DNA from: Pedobacter foliorum
Lineage (GTDB): Bacteria > Bacteroidota > Bacteroidia > Sphingobacteriales > Sphingobacteriaceae
Length of the DNA: 64,000 nt
Reading direction: 5' to 3'
Assembly: GCF_013266735.1 (NCBI RefSeq)
Contig: NZ_JABSNU010000009.1
Coordinates: forward strand, 1 to 64,000
The translations under genes and the position numbers were made by a program. Below the pieces are notes generated by a model. It ran no database searches and was not told where the DNA came from. It worked only from the letters and a program-made list of their open reading frames with translations. Positions 23,735 through 32,105 of this stretch are shown here, piece after piece. How positions within the stretch are numbered: position 1 is the stretch's first letter; each line of letters begins with the position of its first letter.

Positions 23735-25201
23735 CTAGTCCCTTTGAGCATTCATGTTGTGAAATTCGTGCATGGTATCCTTTAAGTCAGCATAAAGCTT
23801 TTTATAAATGATAAAATTTCTCAAGTAAATTTCTGTGCTTGAAAAGTTCGCCTTAATAGTTTTTAAATCAGTCGCTAACAAATCAGGGTAGTTACCAATT
23901 AAACCGAGAGTTTTCATTGCTAATAAAGCAGCACCGACAGCCGAAGCATCTTCAGTTTGTGTAATCACCACATCTTTCCCGGTTATGTCTGCCATTATCT
24001 GCATCCAGATTTCTGATTTCACAATTCCTCCACTAATATTGATCTGTTTAACCGGGGCGGAATTTTCTTCAATAGCAACAAGAACATCGTACATGGCATA
24101 GCAAATTCCCTCCAGTACAGCTCTCGAAAAATGACCTTTATCATGTGCTAATTTTGCACCAAAAAACACACCGCAGCCTTCGCTATCCCATATTGGTGCG
24201 CGATCTCCTGTGAGGTAAGGCAGAAACAGCAAACCATTACTCCCTGCTTTTATTGCTGCAACCTCTGCAAAAAGCTGGTCATAATCGGTTTCTTCTAATT
24301 CCTGTTTACTATTGCTTTTTAGCCACCATTGCAAAGCAATACCACCGTTATTTATTGGGCCGCCACATATAAAAGTTTGTTTATCTAAAATGTAGCTAAA
24401 TGTCATCGCCTTTTCGTTTGGCAAGGGCCTATCACTTGCAATTCGTACAGCACCGCTTGTGCCAATAGTCATAACAGCTATGCCAGGCTTAATACCCCCA
24501 CTCCCCAGATTGGCCATGCAACCATCACTTGCACCGATTACCACAGGCACACCCGACTCAAGAAATTTCATATAATCTGTTGGTACAGGCTCCGAAAGCA
24601 ATTCATCGCCTATTCCCGCCATATTCAGTGCATTTTTATGCCAAATTAGCTGATTAACATCAAACAAACCTGTACATGAGGCTATAGAATGATCTATCTT
24701 AAATTCTTTGAAAAGCTTATACCAAATGTATTCTTTTATGGAAATGAACTTAGATGTACGAGCAAACAAATCCGGATCATTCTCCTTTAACCAAATGATT
24801 TTGCACAAAGGAGACATTGCATGTAGTGGTGTACCGGTTGCCTTATAAATTGACAAGCCAATTTCAGACTGCCTTAGTTTTTTAGCGATTTCGGCACTTC
24901 TGTTATCTGCCCAGGTTATCATTGGAGCCAGTGCGGCACCAGTTTCATCAACAGGTATAAGGCTATGCATTGCACTGCTAAGACATATTGCTTTTGGCAT
25001 ATTGCCAACTTCAACGATCATCTCATCCATACTTTTCTTAAAAGCATCCCAGATTTCTTCTGGATTCTGTTCATGAAACCCAGGTTTTGGTGAGTTAAAA
25101 GAATAATACTGCTGAACAGCCCCAAACGACTTACCTTCAAGATCGACAGATACGGCCTTTACACTCCCCGTACCGATGTCTATCCCTATAACATAATCCA
25201 T
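23735..25201 (-). CDS. FGGY-family carbohydrate kinase, gluconokinase-like
   Basis: The 488-aa protein opens with the ATP phosphate-binding motif IGIDIGTGSVKAV. It shows FGGY landmarks: SSAMHSLIPVD, ITWADNRS (catalytic-site Trp-Ala-Asp), VIGASDGCMANLG, TIGTSGAVR (adenosine/phosphate loop), LPYLTGDRAPIWD and INISGGIVKSEIWMQIMADI. It phosphorylates a sugar or sugar acid with ATP. The GFHEQNPEEIW and TSGAVR style resembles gluconokinases, but xylulokinase-type activity cannot be excluded. No transporter or other sugar gene is adjacent. Confidence 0.85.
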   Translation of the reverse strand: MDYVIGIDIGTGSVKAVSVDLEGKSFGAVQQYYSFNSPKPGFHEQNPEEIWDAFKKSMDEMIVEVGNMPKAICLSSAMHSLIPVDETGAALAPMITWADNRSAEIAKKLRQSEIGLSIYKATGTPLHAMSPLCKIIWLKENDPDLFARTSKFISIKEYIWYKLFKEFKIDHSIASCTGLFDVNQLIWHKNALNMAGIGDELLSEPVPTDYMKFLESGVPVVIGASDGCMANLGSGGIKPGIAVMTIGTSGAVRIASDRPLPNEKAMTFSYILDKQTFICGGPINNGGIALQWWLKSNSKQELEETDYDQLFAEVAAIKAGSNGLLFLPYLTGDRAPIWDSEGCGVFFGAKLAHDKGHFSRAVLEGICYAMYDVLVAIEENSAPVKQINISGGIVKSEIWMQIMADITGKDVVITQTEDASAVGAALLAMKTLGLIGNYPDLLATDLKTIKANFSSTEIYLRNFIIYKKLYADLKDTMHEFHNMNAQRD

Positions 25202-25227
25202 AATGACAATTTAATACTGCAAGATAA

Positions 25228-26226
25228 TCAATCTCTATAAACAACGAGACCTCCATAAATAGTACCCAACCATTTACCTCCCTTTCTATCAATTGCCATA
25301 CATTTAATGGGAGAATCAGTATCAGGCGAAGATAAAACAGCACCATTTTTATCACCAAATTGATAAAGATCGAATCCGCCAACCCAAATTCTATCGTTAT
25401 CTATTGCTACTGCATTTAAGCCCCTTGCCATTTCTGGACCAGCAATCTCATCCCAAATTGTACCATTAAAGCGAATTACCGATTTCTCAGCTGTACCTGT
25501 TAATGTAACCAGCACTTGATTCTGTTTATCTATAGCTAAACTATAGGGAAAAGCAGACCTATAACCAAGTTCATCTAACTTAAAAGTGGTCCAGTCATTT
25601 TCATCAAATTTTCTAATTCTCCCTTTAAATGCGAAATGATTAAAGGTAGCCAACCATAAGGCGCCATTACGATCTACTTCCATATCGTATATTGCTTCGT
25701 CCCCCAATTCATCGTATACCTTCCAATTGTTCCGCTCATCTATGCTTACAAAACCATTGGCTGTTGCTATCCAGGTAATTTTTCGAACCGAATCATAGGT
25801 CATACAACTAATACACTCATCAGGTAGAGCACTATTGTACTTTTTATAAACAGTCCATTTCTGATCATGATATTTAGCCAATCCCTTATCAGTGCCAATC
25901 CAGACTACCCCATTATTTTCTGTTAAAACCGATGTAATATAAAATGAAGGGAGAGGAGAACTCTGGACATCAAAAACCATCCAATTACTGCCCTCTATTC
26001 TCGTCAAGCCGTTAGCAGTACCTACCCACTTAACATTATTGTTATCAATAGAAAGAGCATTTATCTGATTATCGGCAATTTTAGAGTTTGATGCATTATA
26101 TATCCCCCAACCTTTTGGAGGTTCAAGGCCATCATCAATTACATCCGGATCAGCTACTAAACTCTTCTTTTTACACCCACTCAATAGAAGCGAAAGGATC
26201 AAAATAGAGCTTAATAGCCTTTTCAT
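25228..26226 (-). CDS. Lipoprotein with two-component-regulator propeller repeats
   Basis: A 332-aa protein with lipobox LLLSGC (Cys18). Repeated strands of the Reg_prop type follow (DNNNVKWVGTANGLTRIEG, NGVVWIGTDKGLAKYHD, ITWIATANGFVSID, GALWLATFN, DRKGGKWLGTIYGGLVVYRD). This is the extracellular sensor propeller seen in hybrid regulators, here free-standing and lipid-anchored. It may bind carbohydrate or act as a sensor accessory. It ends 26 nt before the FGGY kinase on the same strand, so the two may be co-transcribed. Confidence 0.82.
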   Translation of the reverse strand: MKRLLSSILILSLLLSGCKKKSLVADPDVIDDGLEPPKGWGIYNASNSKIADNQINALSIDNNNVKWVGTANGLTRIEGSNWMVFDVQSSPLPSFYITSVLTENNGVVWIGTDKGLAKYHDQKWTVYKKYNSALPDECISCMTYDSVRKITWIATANGFVSIDERNNWKVYDELGDEAIYDMEVDRNGALWLATFNHFAFKGRIRKFDENDWTTFKLDELGYRSAFPYSLAIDKQNQVLVTLTGTAEKSVIRFNGTIWDEIAGPEMARGLNAVAIDNDRIWVGGFDLYQFGDKNGAVLSSPDTDSPIKCMAIDRKGGKWLGTIYGGLVVYRD

Positions 26227-26449
26227 AAATACCGGACTTTATGTTTTTCAGATAAAATGCATTAGGCAAAATTAAACAACCCGGTATTCAATAAATGTGC
26301 AGATAAAATCAATATTTCATGAAAGACCATTAGATTCCGGTAACATCAAATACTTATTTTTACGAGTAACTACCAACATGTCAGCGCTTAGCATTCAAAC
26401 CATTTTCAATTTTGTTTGTTAACCTTAAGTACATTAAAATTTAAAACAA

Positions 26450-26635
26450 ATGGGATTATTTAAAACTGCACTAATAGGAGCCGCCGTATACGGGATAGTT
26501 AAATATGTAACTAAAAAAGACATCACCGGTCGTTCAATAGTTGATGACATTAAAGATAAAGCACCCGAATGGATGGAAAAAGCTAAAAACTTAAAAGACG
26601 AATTAAAAGTAGAGCTTGAAAAACAACGGCACTAA
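26450..26635 (+). CDS. Small YtxH-like protein
   Basis: This 61-aa protein starts with a hydrophobic segment (LFKTALIGAAVYGIVKYV). An amphipathic, strongly charged helix rich in Lys, Asp and Glu follows (DDIKDKAPEWMEKAKNLKDELKVELEK). This is the layout of small YtxH/DUF883-like stress or membrane-associated proteins. Convergent with the 48-aa gene at 26638; the stop codons are only 2 nt apart. Function unknown. Confidence 0.6.
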   Translation: MGLFKTALIGAAVYGIVKYVTKKDITGRSIVDDIKDKAPEWMEKAKNLKDELKVELEKQRH

Positions 26636-26637
26636 CG

Positions 26638-26784
26638 TTACTTAGTTTTTTGAGGTACCCAAATAAAATAAACCGGAACTTTCTTAATGTCCTTAGGCAT
26701 TCCTGTAGATGATTTTCTCCAGCGTTTTTGCAATTCCGATGCAGATAGAGCCCTAAATTCCGGCGTTATTGATATACCCTTCAT
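26638..26784 (-). CDS. Small hypothetical protein, 48 aa
   Basis: An ATG at 26784 opens a 48-codon frame (MKGISITPEFRALSASELQK, then a basic Arg/Lys stretch, ending in VPVYFIWVPQKTK) that closes with TAA at 26638-26640. The composition is protein-like: amphipathic N-terminal helix, Trp-Arg-Lys patch and a hydrophobic strand. The frame fills the space exactly up to the stop of the convergent 61-aa gene. It could still be chance. Its upstream region is array B. Confidence 0.4.
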   Translation of the reverse strand: MKGISITPEFRALSASELQKRWRKSSTGMPKDIKKVPVYFIWVPQKTK

Positions 26785-27076
26785 AAATCAGTAAAATTAT
26801 ATTCATTAAAATTACTAATATTTTTAGTAATCAGGAAGTGTAATTTTCAATATTTTGACAATTAATCCTTGCCACTTTCTTGTATTCACATTAGGGTCAT
26901 CTCTGCGCAAAGTCCGCACCTAATGCGCACCTCCTGCGCAGCTTGCACACAAATTGGTACTTTCGTGCGCAGAATCTCCGTAGCAGGTGCGCAGAATCTC
27001 CGAATAAGCTAACCATCTATTAAAAGCAAGTACACAGTCTTAGAAATGTCAGGATACACTACTTTATTTAAAAAGA
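26785..27076. other. Non-coding region upstream of the ars operon
   Basis: No gene is supported here. It is AT-rich up to about 26900, then holds array B (26904-27009), followed by AT-rich sequence leading into the ars promoter. Confidence 0.6.
26904..27009. repeat. Array B: degenerate 11-nt tandem repeat with TGCGCA core, about 10 units
   Basis: Units begin at 26904, 26913, 26924, 26935, 26944, 26955, 26966, 26977, 26988 and 26999, mostly exactly 11 nt apart (two steps of 9). Five units carry the palindrome TGCGCA and others have TCCGNA or weaker forms. In the last four units TGCGCA and TCCGNA alternate, and the 16-bp word GTGCGCAGAATCTCCG repeats exactly at 26965 and 26987, giving a 22-nt super-unit. 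The array is GC-rich in an AT-rich setting and lies between a small minus-strand gene and the ars promoter. Confidence 0.7.
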
Positions 27077-27112
27077 TTTTGTTTTGCATCTAATACATCG
27101 TAATATTGCGAT
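27077..27112 (+). promoter_or_regulatory. ars promoter with overlapping ArsR operator
   Basis: TTTTG (27077-27081) is followed after 19 nt by TAATATTG (27101-27108), one mismatch from TAnnTTTG. The near-palindrome ATCGTAATATTGCGAT (27097-27112) covers the -7 box. A closely related word occurs at 27469-27484. This is the expected arrangement for repression by ArsR: bound repressor would block the polymerase, and arsenite would release it. Confidence 0.6.
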
Positions 27113-27120
27113 ACATAATT

Positions 27121-27450
27121 ATGGGACTTACAAAAACAGAAATATTTACTGAAGAACAAAACCGCTTAGCGGTAATGCTCAAAGCTATGGCCCACCCCGC
27201 CCGCATTGCTATTTTGCAACAGATTATTAAAGCCAATGCCTGTATCTGTGGAGATCTGGTTGAAGAACTTGGGCTAGCACAGGCCACTATCTCTCAACAT
27301 TTAAAAGAGCTGAAAACTGCAGGCATTATTCAGGGGACAATTGAAGGCGTAAGTGTTTGTTACTGCATCAATCCAACAGTATGGAAGGAGCTTCAACAAC
27401 AACTATCCGGATTCTTTTCAACCTATGAATTAAAGACAAACTGCTGTTAA
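27121..27450 (+). CDS. arsR: ArsR/SmtB-family repressor
   Basis: The 109-aa protein has a winged helix with recognition helix QATISQHLKELKTAGII. The metal-sensing Cys pair lies in ACICGDLVEEL, corresponding to the alpha-3 CxC of ArsR proteins; a C-terminal Cys-Cys is also present. I use the ATG at 27121 rather than an upstream TTG at 27106, because the TTG lies inside the operator/-7 box. It heads an arsenic operon and should repress it in the absence of arsenite or antimonite. Confidence 0.9.
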   Translation: MGLTKTEIFTEEQNRLAVMLKAMAHPARIAILQQIIKANACICGDLVEELGLAQATISQHLKELKTAGIIQGTIEGVSVCYCINPTVWKELQQQLSGFFSTYELKTNCC

Positions 27451-27468
27451 AAAAATTTGCACCAATCT

Positions 27469-27484
27469 ATCGCAATATTGCAAT
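27469..27484 (+). promoter_or_regulatory. Second ArsR-like operator
   Basis: ATCGCAATATTGCAAT matches the first operator at 13 of 16 positions and keeps the central AATATT. It lies between arsR and the DUF6428 gene, 22 nt before the latter's start. It may let ArsR control the downstream genes separately, or loop with the first site. Confidence 0.5.
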
Positions 27485-27505
27485 TAAACAATTAAATAAA
27501 TTATC

Positions 27506-28075
27506 ATGAATACAACTGAATTAATCAACTGGCAAACATTTAAAAGTAAACTACAGGAAAACCCGGAACTTACTTTACAATTTCAGTACGCAGAAGATAA
27601 GTGGGTTGATGCTTCTTATCATATCACTGAAATTAAACAAGCTCCTATCGTATCTGTGGATTGCGGAGGTGTTATGAACACTTGGACTGAAATTATAGTT
27701 CAACTTTGGGAACCATCTGTTAGAGATAGTGATAGAGCAATGCAGGTTAAAAAAGCACTCTCTATTGTTGAACTTGTAGAAAAAAGCTTGCCATTAAATC
27801 CACTGGCGATAGTAAAGATAGAATTCGGAAACTCTCAGTTTGATACCCGTCAGATGTACCCCGGAGAATTTATCATAGATAATGGAAACTTTATTGTTAA
27901 CCTGAGCCCTGATTTCACCCAATGCAAAGCCATCAATAGAGGCGGAAGTTGTGGCACTACAGAAACAGGTGAAGAATGCTGTACTCCTGCTGTTAAAGAA
28001 GAAAAACCAAAAATACAATTGATAAACTTTGCTGCTGAAGGTGCCACTTGCACTCCAGGTAGCGGTTGCTGCTAA
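27506..28075 (+). CDS. DUF6428 family protein with Cys-rich tail
   Basis: The 189-aa protein is of the DUF6428 type that accompanies arsenic resistance genes in Bacteroidota. It has an N-terminal alpha/beta domain (about 1-135) and a C-terminal segment with six to seven Cys, arranged as GGSCGTTETGEECCTP and ATCTPGSGCC at the very end. Paired Cys next to an ArsR/ArsC/ACR3 operon suggest binding of trivalent arsenic or a reductant role, but no function is established that I know of. It is 8 nt ahead of arsC. Confidence 0.75.
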   Translation: MNTTELINWQTFKSKLQENPELTLQFQYAEDKWVDASYHITEIKQAPIVSVDCGGVMNTWTEIIVQLWEPSVRDSDRAMQVKKALSIVELVEKSLPLNPLAIVKIEFGNSQFDTRQMYPGEFIIDNGNFIVNLSPDFTQCKAINRGGSCGTTETGEECCTPAVKEEKPKIQLINFAAEGATCTPGSGCC

Positions 28076-28082
28076 TTAAAAT

Positions 28083-28496
28083 ATGAAAAAGATACTTGTA
28101 TTATGTACCGGCAATAGTTGCCGCAGTCAGATTGCTGAAGGCTACCTGAGACACTTTGCCAACAACAAAGCAGAGATTTATAGTGCTGGAATAGAAACGC
28201 ATGGCGTAAATCCGAAAGCTATTGAGACCATGAAGGAAGATGATATCGACATCTCGTCTCACACTTCTAACAACATCAATGAGTACATGGATATTGATTT
28301 TGATTACGTCATCACAGTATGTGACAATGCTAAAGAAAGCTGTCCTTACTTTCCGACTAAAGCTCAGAAATTCCATTACAATTTTCCTGATCCAGCAAAA
28401 GCAACAGGAACTGACGAAGAAATCAAAGCCCAATTTAGAACTGTAAGGGAGATGATCAAACAGTATGCACAAACCTTTATAAAAACAAATATCTAA
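28083..28496 (+). CDS. arsC: Thioredoxin-linked arsenate reductase
   Basis: This 137-aa protein of the low-molecular-weight phosphatase fold has the P-loop CTGNSCRS with Cys9. It also has the additional Cys pair VCDNAKESCP that forms the relay disulfide in thioredoxin-coupled ArsC. It reduces arsenate to arsenite for export by the next gene's product. It is 7 nt from its neighbours on both sides, consistent with one operon. Confidence 0.92.
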   Translation: MKKILVLCTGNSCRSQIAEGYLRHFANNKAEIYSAGIETHGVNPKAIETMKEDDIDISSHTSNNINEYMDIDFDYVITVCDNAKESCPYFPTKAQKFHYNFPDPAKATGTDEEIKAQFRTVREMIKQYAQTFIKTNI

Positions 28497-28502
28497 TTAT
28501 CA

Positions 28503-29564
28503 ATGTCCGCTACTAATTGCTTCCCGGCAAGGGAAAGGAGAAAATTAAGCTTCCTCGATCGCTACTTAACCTTATGGATATTCCTTGCTATGGCCGTTGG
28601 TATTGGAATAGGATATTTGTTTCCATCCTCATCCACACTTATCAATTCATTTTCCAGCGGAACTACAAATATTCCGCTGGCTATCGGATTGATTCTCATG
28701 ATGTACCCTCCCCTGGCCAAAGTTAAATATGAAAATATGGGAAGGGTATTTAAAGACACTAAAGTGCTCTCGCTATCCCTAATATTAAACTGGATTATAG
28801 GACCGATCCTTATGTTTATTTTAGCTATCGTTTTTTTACACGATTATCCAGAATACATGGTAGGCCTAATTCTTATCGGCCTTGCCAGATGCATTGCGAT
28901 GGTAGTTGTATGGAACGAGCTTGCAGAGGGTGACAGAGAATATGCCGCTGGTCTGATTGCCTTAAACAGCATTTTTCAGGTTTTACTATACAGTGTATTC
29001 GCTTACATCTTTATCACTGTTTTGCCTCCTTTATTTGGATTAAAAGGACTAGAAGTTAATATCACTATTGGCCAAATTGCTGAAAGCGTAGCTATTTATC
29101 TCGGGATACCTTTTGCAATGGGTCTTATAACCCGTTATGGATTAATAAAACTAAAAGGGGAAATCTGGTTTCAGACTAAATTTGTCCCGCTCATCTCCCC
29201 CATCACCCTTATCGCATTGTTATTCACAATTGTGATCATGTTTAGTCTAAAGGGCGATCTGATCATAAAGATTCCTATGGATGTACTGCGGATAGCAATA
29301 CCATTGGTTATCTATTTTGCTATCATGTTCATCTTTAGCTTCCTTATGGGTAAATATTTGGGTGCAGATTATGCTAAAAATACGGCAATTGCCTTTACTG
29401 CAACCGGCAATAATTTTGAACTGGCAATAGCTGTCGCAATTGGAGTTTTTGGTATCAATTCAGGACAAGCATTTGCAGGAGTAATAGGACCATTAGTTGA
29501 GGTCCCGGCTCTCATTGCATTGGTAAATGTTGCTTTTTGGTTTAGGAAAAAGTATTACAAATAA
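28503..29564 (+). CDS. arsB: ACR3-family arsenite efflux permease
   Basis: A 353-aa protein with about ten membrane helices. The ACR3 signatures are GLARCIAMVVVWNELA (catalytic Cys) and GNNFELAIAVAIG. ACR3 exports arsenite through the inner membrane. It is the last gene of the arsR-DUF6428-arsC-ACR3 operon and ends 1 nt before the convergent DeoR gene, leaving no room for a separate terminator. Confidence 0.93.
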   Translation: MSATNCFPARERRKLSFLDRYLTLWIFLAMAVGIGIGYLFPSSSTLINSFSSGTTNIPLAIGLILMMYPPLAKVKYENMGRVFKDTKVLSLSLILNWIIGPILMFILAIVFLHDYPEYMVGLILIGLARCIAMVVVWNELAEGDREYAAGLIALNSIFQVLLYSVFAYIFITVLPPLFGLKGLEVNITIGQIAESVAIYLGIPFAMGLITRYGLIKLKGEIWFQTKFVPLISPITLIALLFTIVIMFSLKGDLIIKIPMDVLRIAIPLVIYFAIMFIFSFLMGKYLGADYAKNTAIAFTATGNNFELAIAVAIGVFGINSGQAFAGVIGPLVEVPALIALVNVAFWFRKKYYK

Positions 29565-29565
29565 A

Positions 29566-30321
29566 CTATTGCAACACCTTCACTCCTTGCTCCTCAATTT
29601 CCATTTTTAAGGTAGGTTCCAGTTGAGTATCGGTAATTAAAAAGTCTATTGTTTTTAGGGCCTCAAATTTAACATAGGCATCTTTTCCAATCTTTGAAGA
29701 GTCGGTAAGTAAATAAACCTGCTCCGCATTCCTCAGAAAAGCCTTTGTTATTTGAGACTCTTTCTCACTATGAGCTGTTAAACCATTTTTTACAGACACA
29801 CCATCCACTCCTACAAAAGCTTTGACAGCATGAAAATTATCAATGTGCTGAACTGCCATATCCCCATGCACAGCTCTACGTTCTTTATCCAGCTCACCTC
29901 CAATCAGATTAATGCTAATGCCAGGCACATCTACTAATTCAGCCACTATTGGCAGAGAATTGGTAATGATCTTTAGTCTACTAAGCTTCTTTAAATGGGC
30001 GCACATTGCAAATACTGTACTTCCACAATCCATAAATATAGTATCTCCATCTACCACATTCGCAGCTGCCACTTTACCTATTTCTTGCTTGCTCCCTGCG
30101 TTGGCAGTTTGTTTTTTATTGAATGCAACCAATGGCAGATTGTCCAGTTTCATTGCACCTCCATGCGTTCGCTGCAACACGCCCTCTTCAGAAAGATCTT
30201 GCAAATCCCTTCTAACTGTTGCCGGAGATATTGATAATTTCTCCGAGATCTCCATTACAGATAATGAATCAAACTCATCAAGTATCATTAAAATCTTTTT
30301 CTTTCTTTCCAGAAAACTCAT
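29566..30321 (-). CDS. DeoR/GlpR-family transcriptional regulator
   Basis: The 251-aa protein has the DeoR N-terminal helix-turn-helix (ERKKKILMILDEFDSLSVMEISEKLSISPATVRRDLQDLSEEGVLQRTHGG). Its C-terminal sugar-phosphate-binding domain has DGDTIFMDCGSTVFAM and FVGVDGV. Such proteins usually repress sugar metabolism genes and respond to a phosphorylated sugar. The nearest divergent gene encodes a NudK-type Nudix enzyme; an FGGY kinase lies about 5 kb away. The target is not certain. Confidence 0.92.
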   Translation of the reverse strand: MSFLERKKKILMILDEFDSLSVMEISEKLSISPATVRRDLQDLSEEGVLQRTHGGAMKLDNLPLVAFNKKQTANAGSKQEIGKVAAANVVDGDTIFMDCGSTVFAMCAHLKKLSRLKIITNSLPIVAELVDVPGISINLIGGELDKERRAVHGDMAVQHIDNFHAVKAFVGVDGVSVKNGLTAHSEKESQITKAFLRNAEQVYLLTDSSKIGKDAYVKFEALKTIDFLITDTQLEPTLKMEIEEQGVKVLQ

Positions 30322-30337
30322 ATTAATAAATTACATT

Positions 30338-30369
30338 TGATCAAAAATAATCATTATTAATCACAATCA
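30338..30369. promoter_or_regulatory. Candidate operator between the DeoR and NudK genes
   Basis: AATCA repeats start at 30349, 30359 and 30365, and a TGAT at 30338 gives an inverted partner, all within the 51-bp divergent intergenic space. DeoR-type repressors often use short direct repeats one turn apart. The DNA is AT-rich, so this could be chance. Confidence 0.25.
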
Positions 30370-30372
30370 GTC

Positions 30373-30957
30373 ATGAATAACACTGTAAATATTATTAAAG
30401 AAGAAATTTTATCAGATGACTGGTATGTTCTAAAGAAAACCACATTCAATTTCTTGACCAAAAAAGGGATACAGGAAACATTAAGCAGAGAAACCTATGA
30501 TCGTGGAAACGGAGCTACAATCCTATTGTATAACAGGCTACTACAAACAGTTATTCTCATTAAACAATTCCGCTTTCCTACTTATGTTAATGGCAACGTT
30601 ACTGGAATGCTCATCGAAACATGCGCCGGTTTACTTGATGAAAATAGTCCGGAGGAAGCCATTCGCAGAGAAACAGAGGAAGAAACTGGTTACGTATTAT
30701 CCTCTGTTCAAAAAGTATTTGAGGTTTACATGAGCCCAGGTTCGGTTACTGAAAAACTATATTTCTTTATTGCCGAATACACTACGGATATGAAAACAAA
30801 TGTAGGGGGCGGCGTAGAAGATGAAGATATTGAAGTATTGGAAATACCATTTAATACCGCAATGCAAATGATCACAACAGGCGAGATTAAGGATGGAAAA
30901 ACGATCATGTTACTTCAACATCTTGCACTTTCAAAAATTATGGAGCAAGCTCCTTAA
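30373..30957 (+). CDS. nudK: NudK-like GDP-mannose pyrophosphatase (Nudix)
   Basis: A 194-aa Nudix hydrolase. The Nudix box is G-LLDENSP-EEAIRRETEEETGY (about 97-119), with all the metal-binding Glu. The fuller sequence, with N-terminal swapped strand (LSRETYDRGNGATILLYN), KQFRFPTYVNGN and YMSPGSVTEKLYFFIAEY, resembles the NudK/ADP-ribose pyrophosphatase group. It hydrolyses nucleotide sugars such as GDP-mannose to a sugar phosphate plus NMP. It is divergent from the DeoR gene. Confidence 0.85.
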   Translation: MNNTVNIIKEEILSDDWYVLKKTTFNFLTKKGIQETLSRETYDRGNGATILLYNRLLQTVILIKQFRFPTYVNGNVTGMLIETCAGLLDENSPEEAIRRETEEETGYVLSSVQKVFEVYMSPGSVTEKLYFFIAEYTTDMKTNVGGGVEDEDIEVLEIPFNTAMQMITTGEIKDGKTIMLLQHLALSKIMEQAP

Positions 30958-30966
30958 TGAATGAGC

Positions 30967-32082
30967 TTACAATTTTAGCGGAATCTTTTTACCTGTTTTA
31001 GCTGCAAGATAAATAGCTTCTATAATTTTCAGATCCTTTAATCCCTCTTCTCCATTTACAGGTACAATCGGTTCCTTTCCTTCTAAAATAATTCCGGCCA
31101 TTTCTTCCATTTGTACGGTTTGATGGGTAGTATGTGGCTGTGTTAATTCACCTTTATGTGTACGCCCTTTTATTGGCCCATAGCCGGTAGAAGGTTGCAT
31201 TTCGGCAAAACCTTTTTCACCTGACAAGAAAAACCTATCAAGGTAATTGATGTTATAGCTCGACAAGTAAGAAGCTACTGCCCCTCCGGGAAATCCCATT
31301 TGGAACTGAATAGTTTCATCTACCCCTTCTTTAAATATTTGAGGATTTGTTTTAGTTTCCTGTGCAGTTACCCACATCGGCTCTTCACCAATCATGTATC
31401 TGGAGCCATTAATGGCATAAATACCGATATCCATCATTGAACCTCCACCTGCAAGTTGTTTATTCAATCGCCATTGGGTTGGATCACCTATTTTAAAACC
31501 ACATTGACCCTGAAAAAACATGACTTTTCCGAATTCACCGGCATTCCTCATTCTGATAACCTCTAGTGTTTTAGGTTCAAAATGCATTCTATAACCAACC
31601 AGCAATTTCACGTTTGCTTTTTTACAAGCATCAATCATTTCTTGTCCTTCTTTAGGACTTATTGCCATGGGTTTCTCACAAATAACATGTTTTCCAGCTT
31701 TAGCAACACGAATTACCTGATCGTGATGCAGCGCGTTGGGAGTTATTACATAAACTGCATCGATATCCGGATTGTCCTTAATCTGGTCAAAGTTCTGATA
31801 GTTATAACAGTTCTTCTCTGGAATAGCATACTTGTCCTGCCAGTTCTTAATTTTAGAGGGTGTTCCACTAATAACACCTACCAGTTTAGCTTTTACACAA
31901 GACTGCATAGCATCGGCTACACGGCTTCCATAACCGCCTAACCCCATAATGGCAACACGTAATACAGGTCCGTCATAAGTTTCAGGTTCAATTAAACTTT
32001 CTGCCCAGCCCGAAAGCGGTACAAAAGGCAAAACAATAGAAGAAAGTCCTAGTTTCTGTAAAAAGTCACGACGTGAATCCAT
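30967..32082 (-). CDS. Gfo/Idh/MocA-family oxidoreductase with Tat signal
   Basis: A 371-aa NAD(P)-dependent sugar oxidoreductase. The start at 32082 gives MDSRRDFLQKLGLSSIVLPF, a twin-arginine export signal; the longer frame from 32130 would bury that signal behind 16 unrelated residues. The Rossmann motif is LRVAIMGLGGYGSRVADAM. Catalytic-site motifs are VICEKPMA (Lys of the family's EKP) and GGGSMMDIGIYAINGSRY. It probably works in the periplasm on a sugar. It begins 23 nt after ispG on the same strand. Confidence 0.88.
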   Translation of the reverse strand: MDSRRDFLQKLGLSSIVLPFVPLSGWAESLIEPETYDGPVLRVAIMGLGGYGSRVADAMQSCVKAKLVGVISGTPSKIKNWQDKYAIPEKNCYNYQNFDQIKDNPDIDAVYVITPNALHHDQVIRVAKAGKHVICEKPMAISPKEGQEMIDACKKANVKLLVGYRMHFEPKTLEVIRMRNAGEFGKVMFFQGQCGFKIGDPTQWRLNKQLAGGGSMMDIGIYAINGSRYMIGEEPMWVTAQETKTNPQIFKEGVDETIQFQMGFPGGAVASYLSSYNINYLDRFFLSGEKGFAEMQPSTGYGPIKGRTHKGELTQPHTTHQTVQMEEMAGIILEGKEPIVPVNGEEGLKDLKIIEAIYLAAKTGKKIPLKL

Positions 32083-32105
32083 AATTGCGTTATTTAAAAC
32101 ACAAT

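Noticed and set aside
26227..26288. AATACCGG / CCGGTATT inverted repeat upstream of the propeller lipoprotein
   Set aside because: Arms of 8 bp with a loop of about 46 nt and no associated promoter or T run; too weak to call.
27106..27120. TTG start five codons upstream of the arsR ATG
   Set aside because: It lies within the operator and -7 box; the ATG at 27121 gives the normal ArsR N-terminus.
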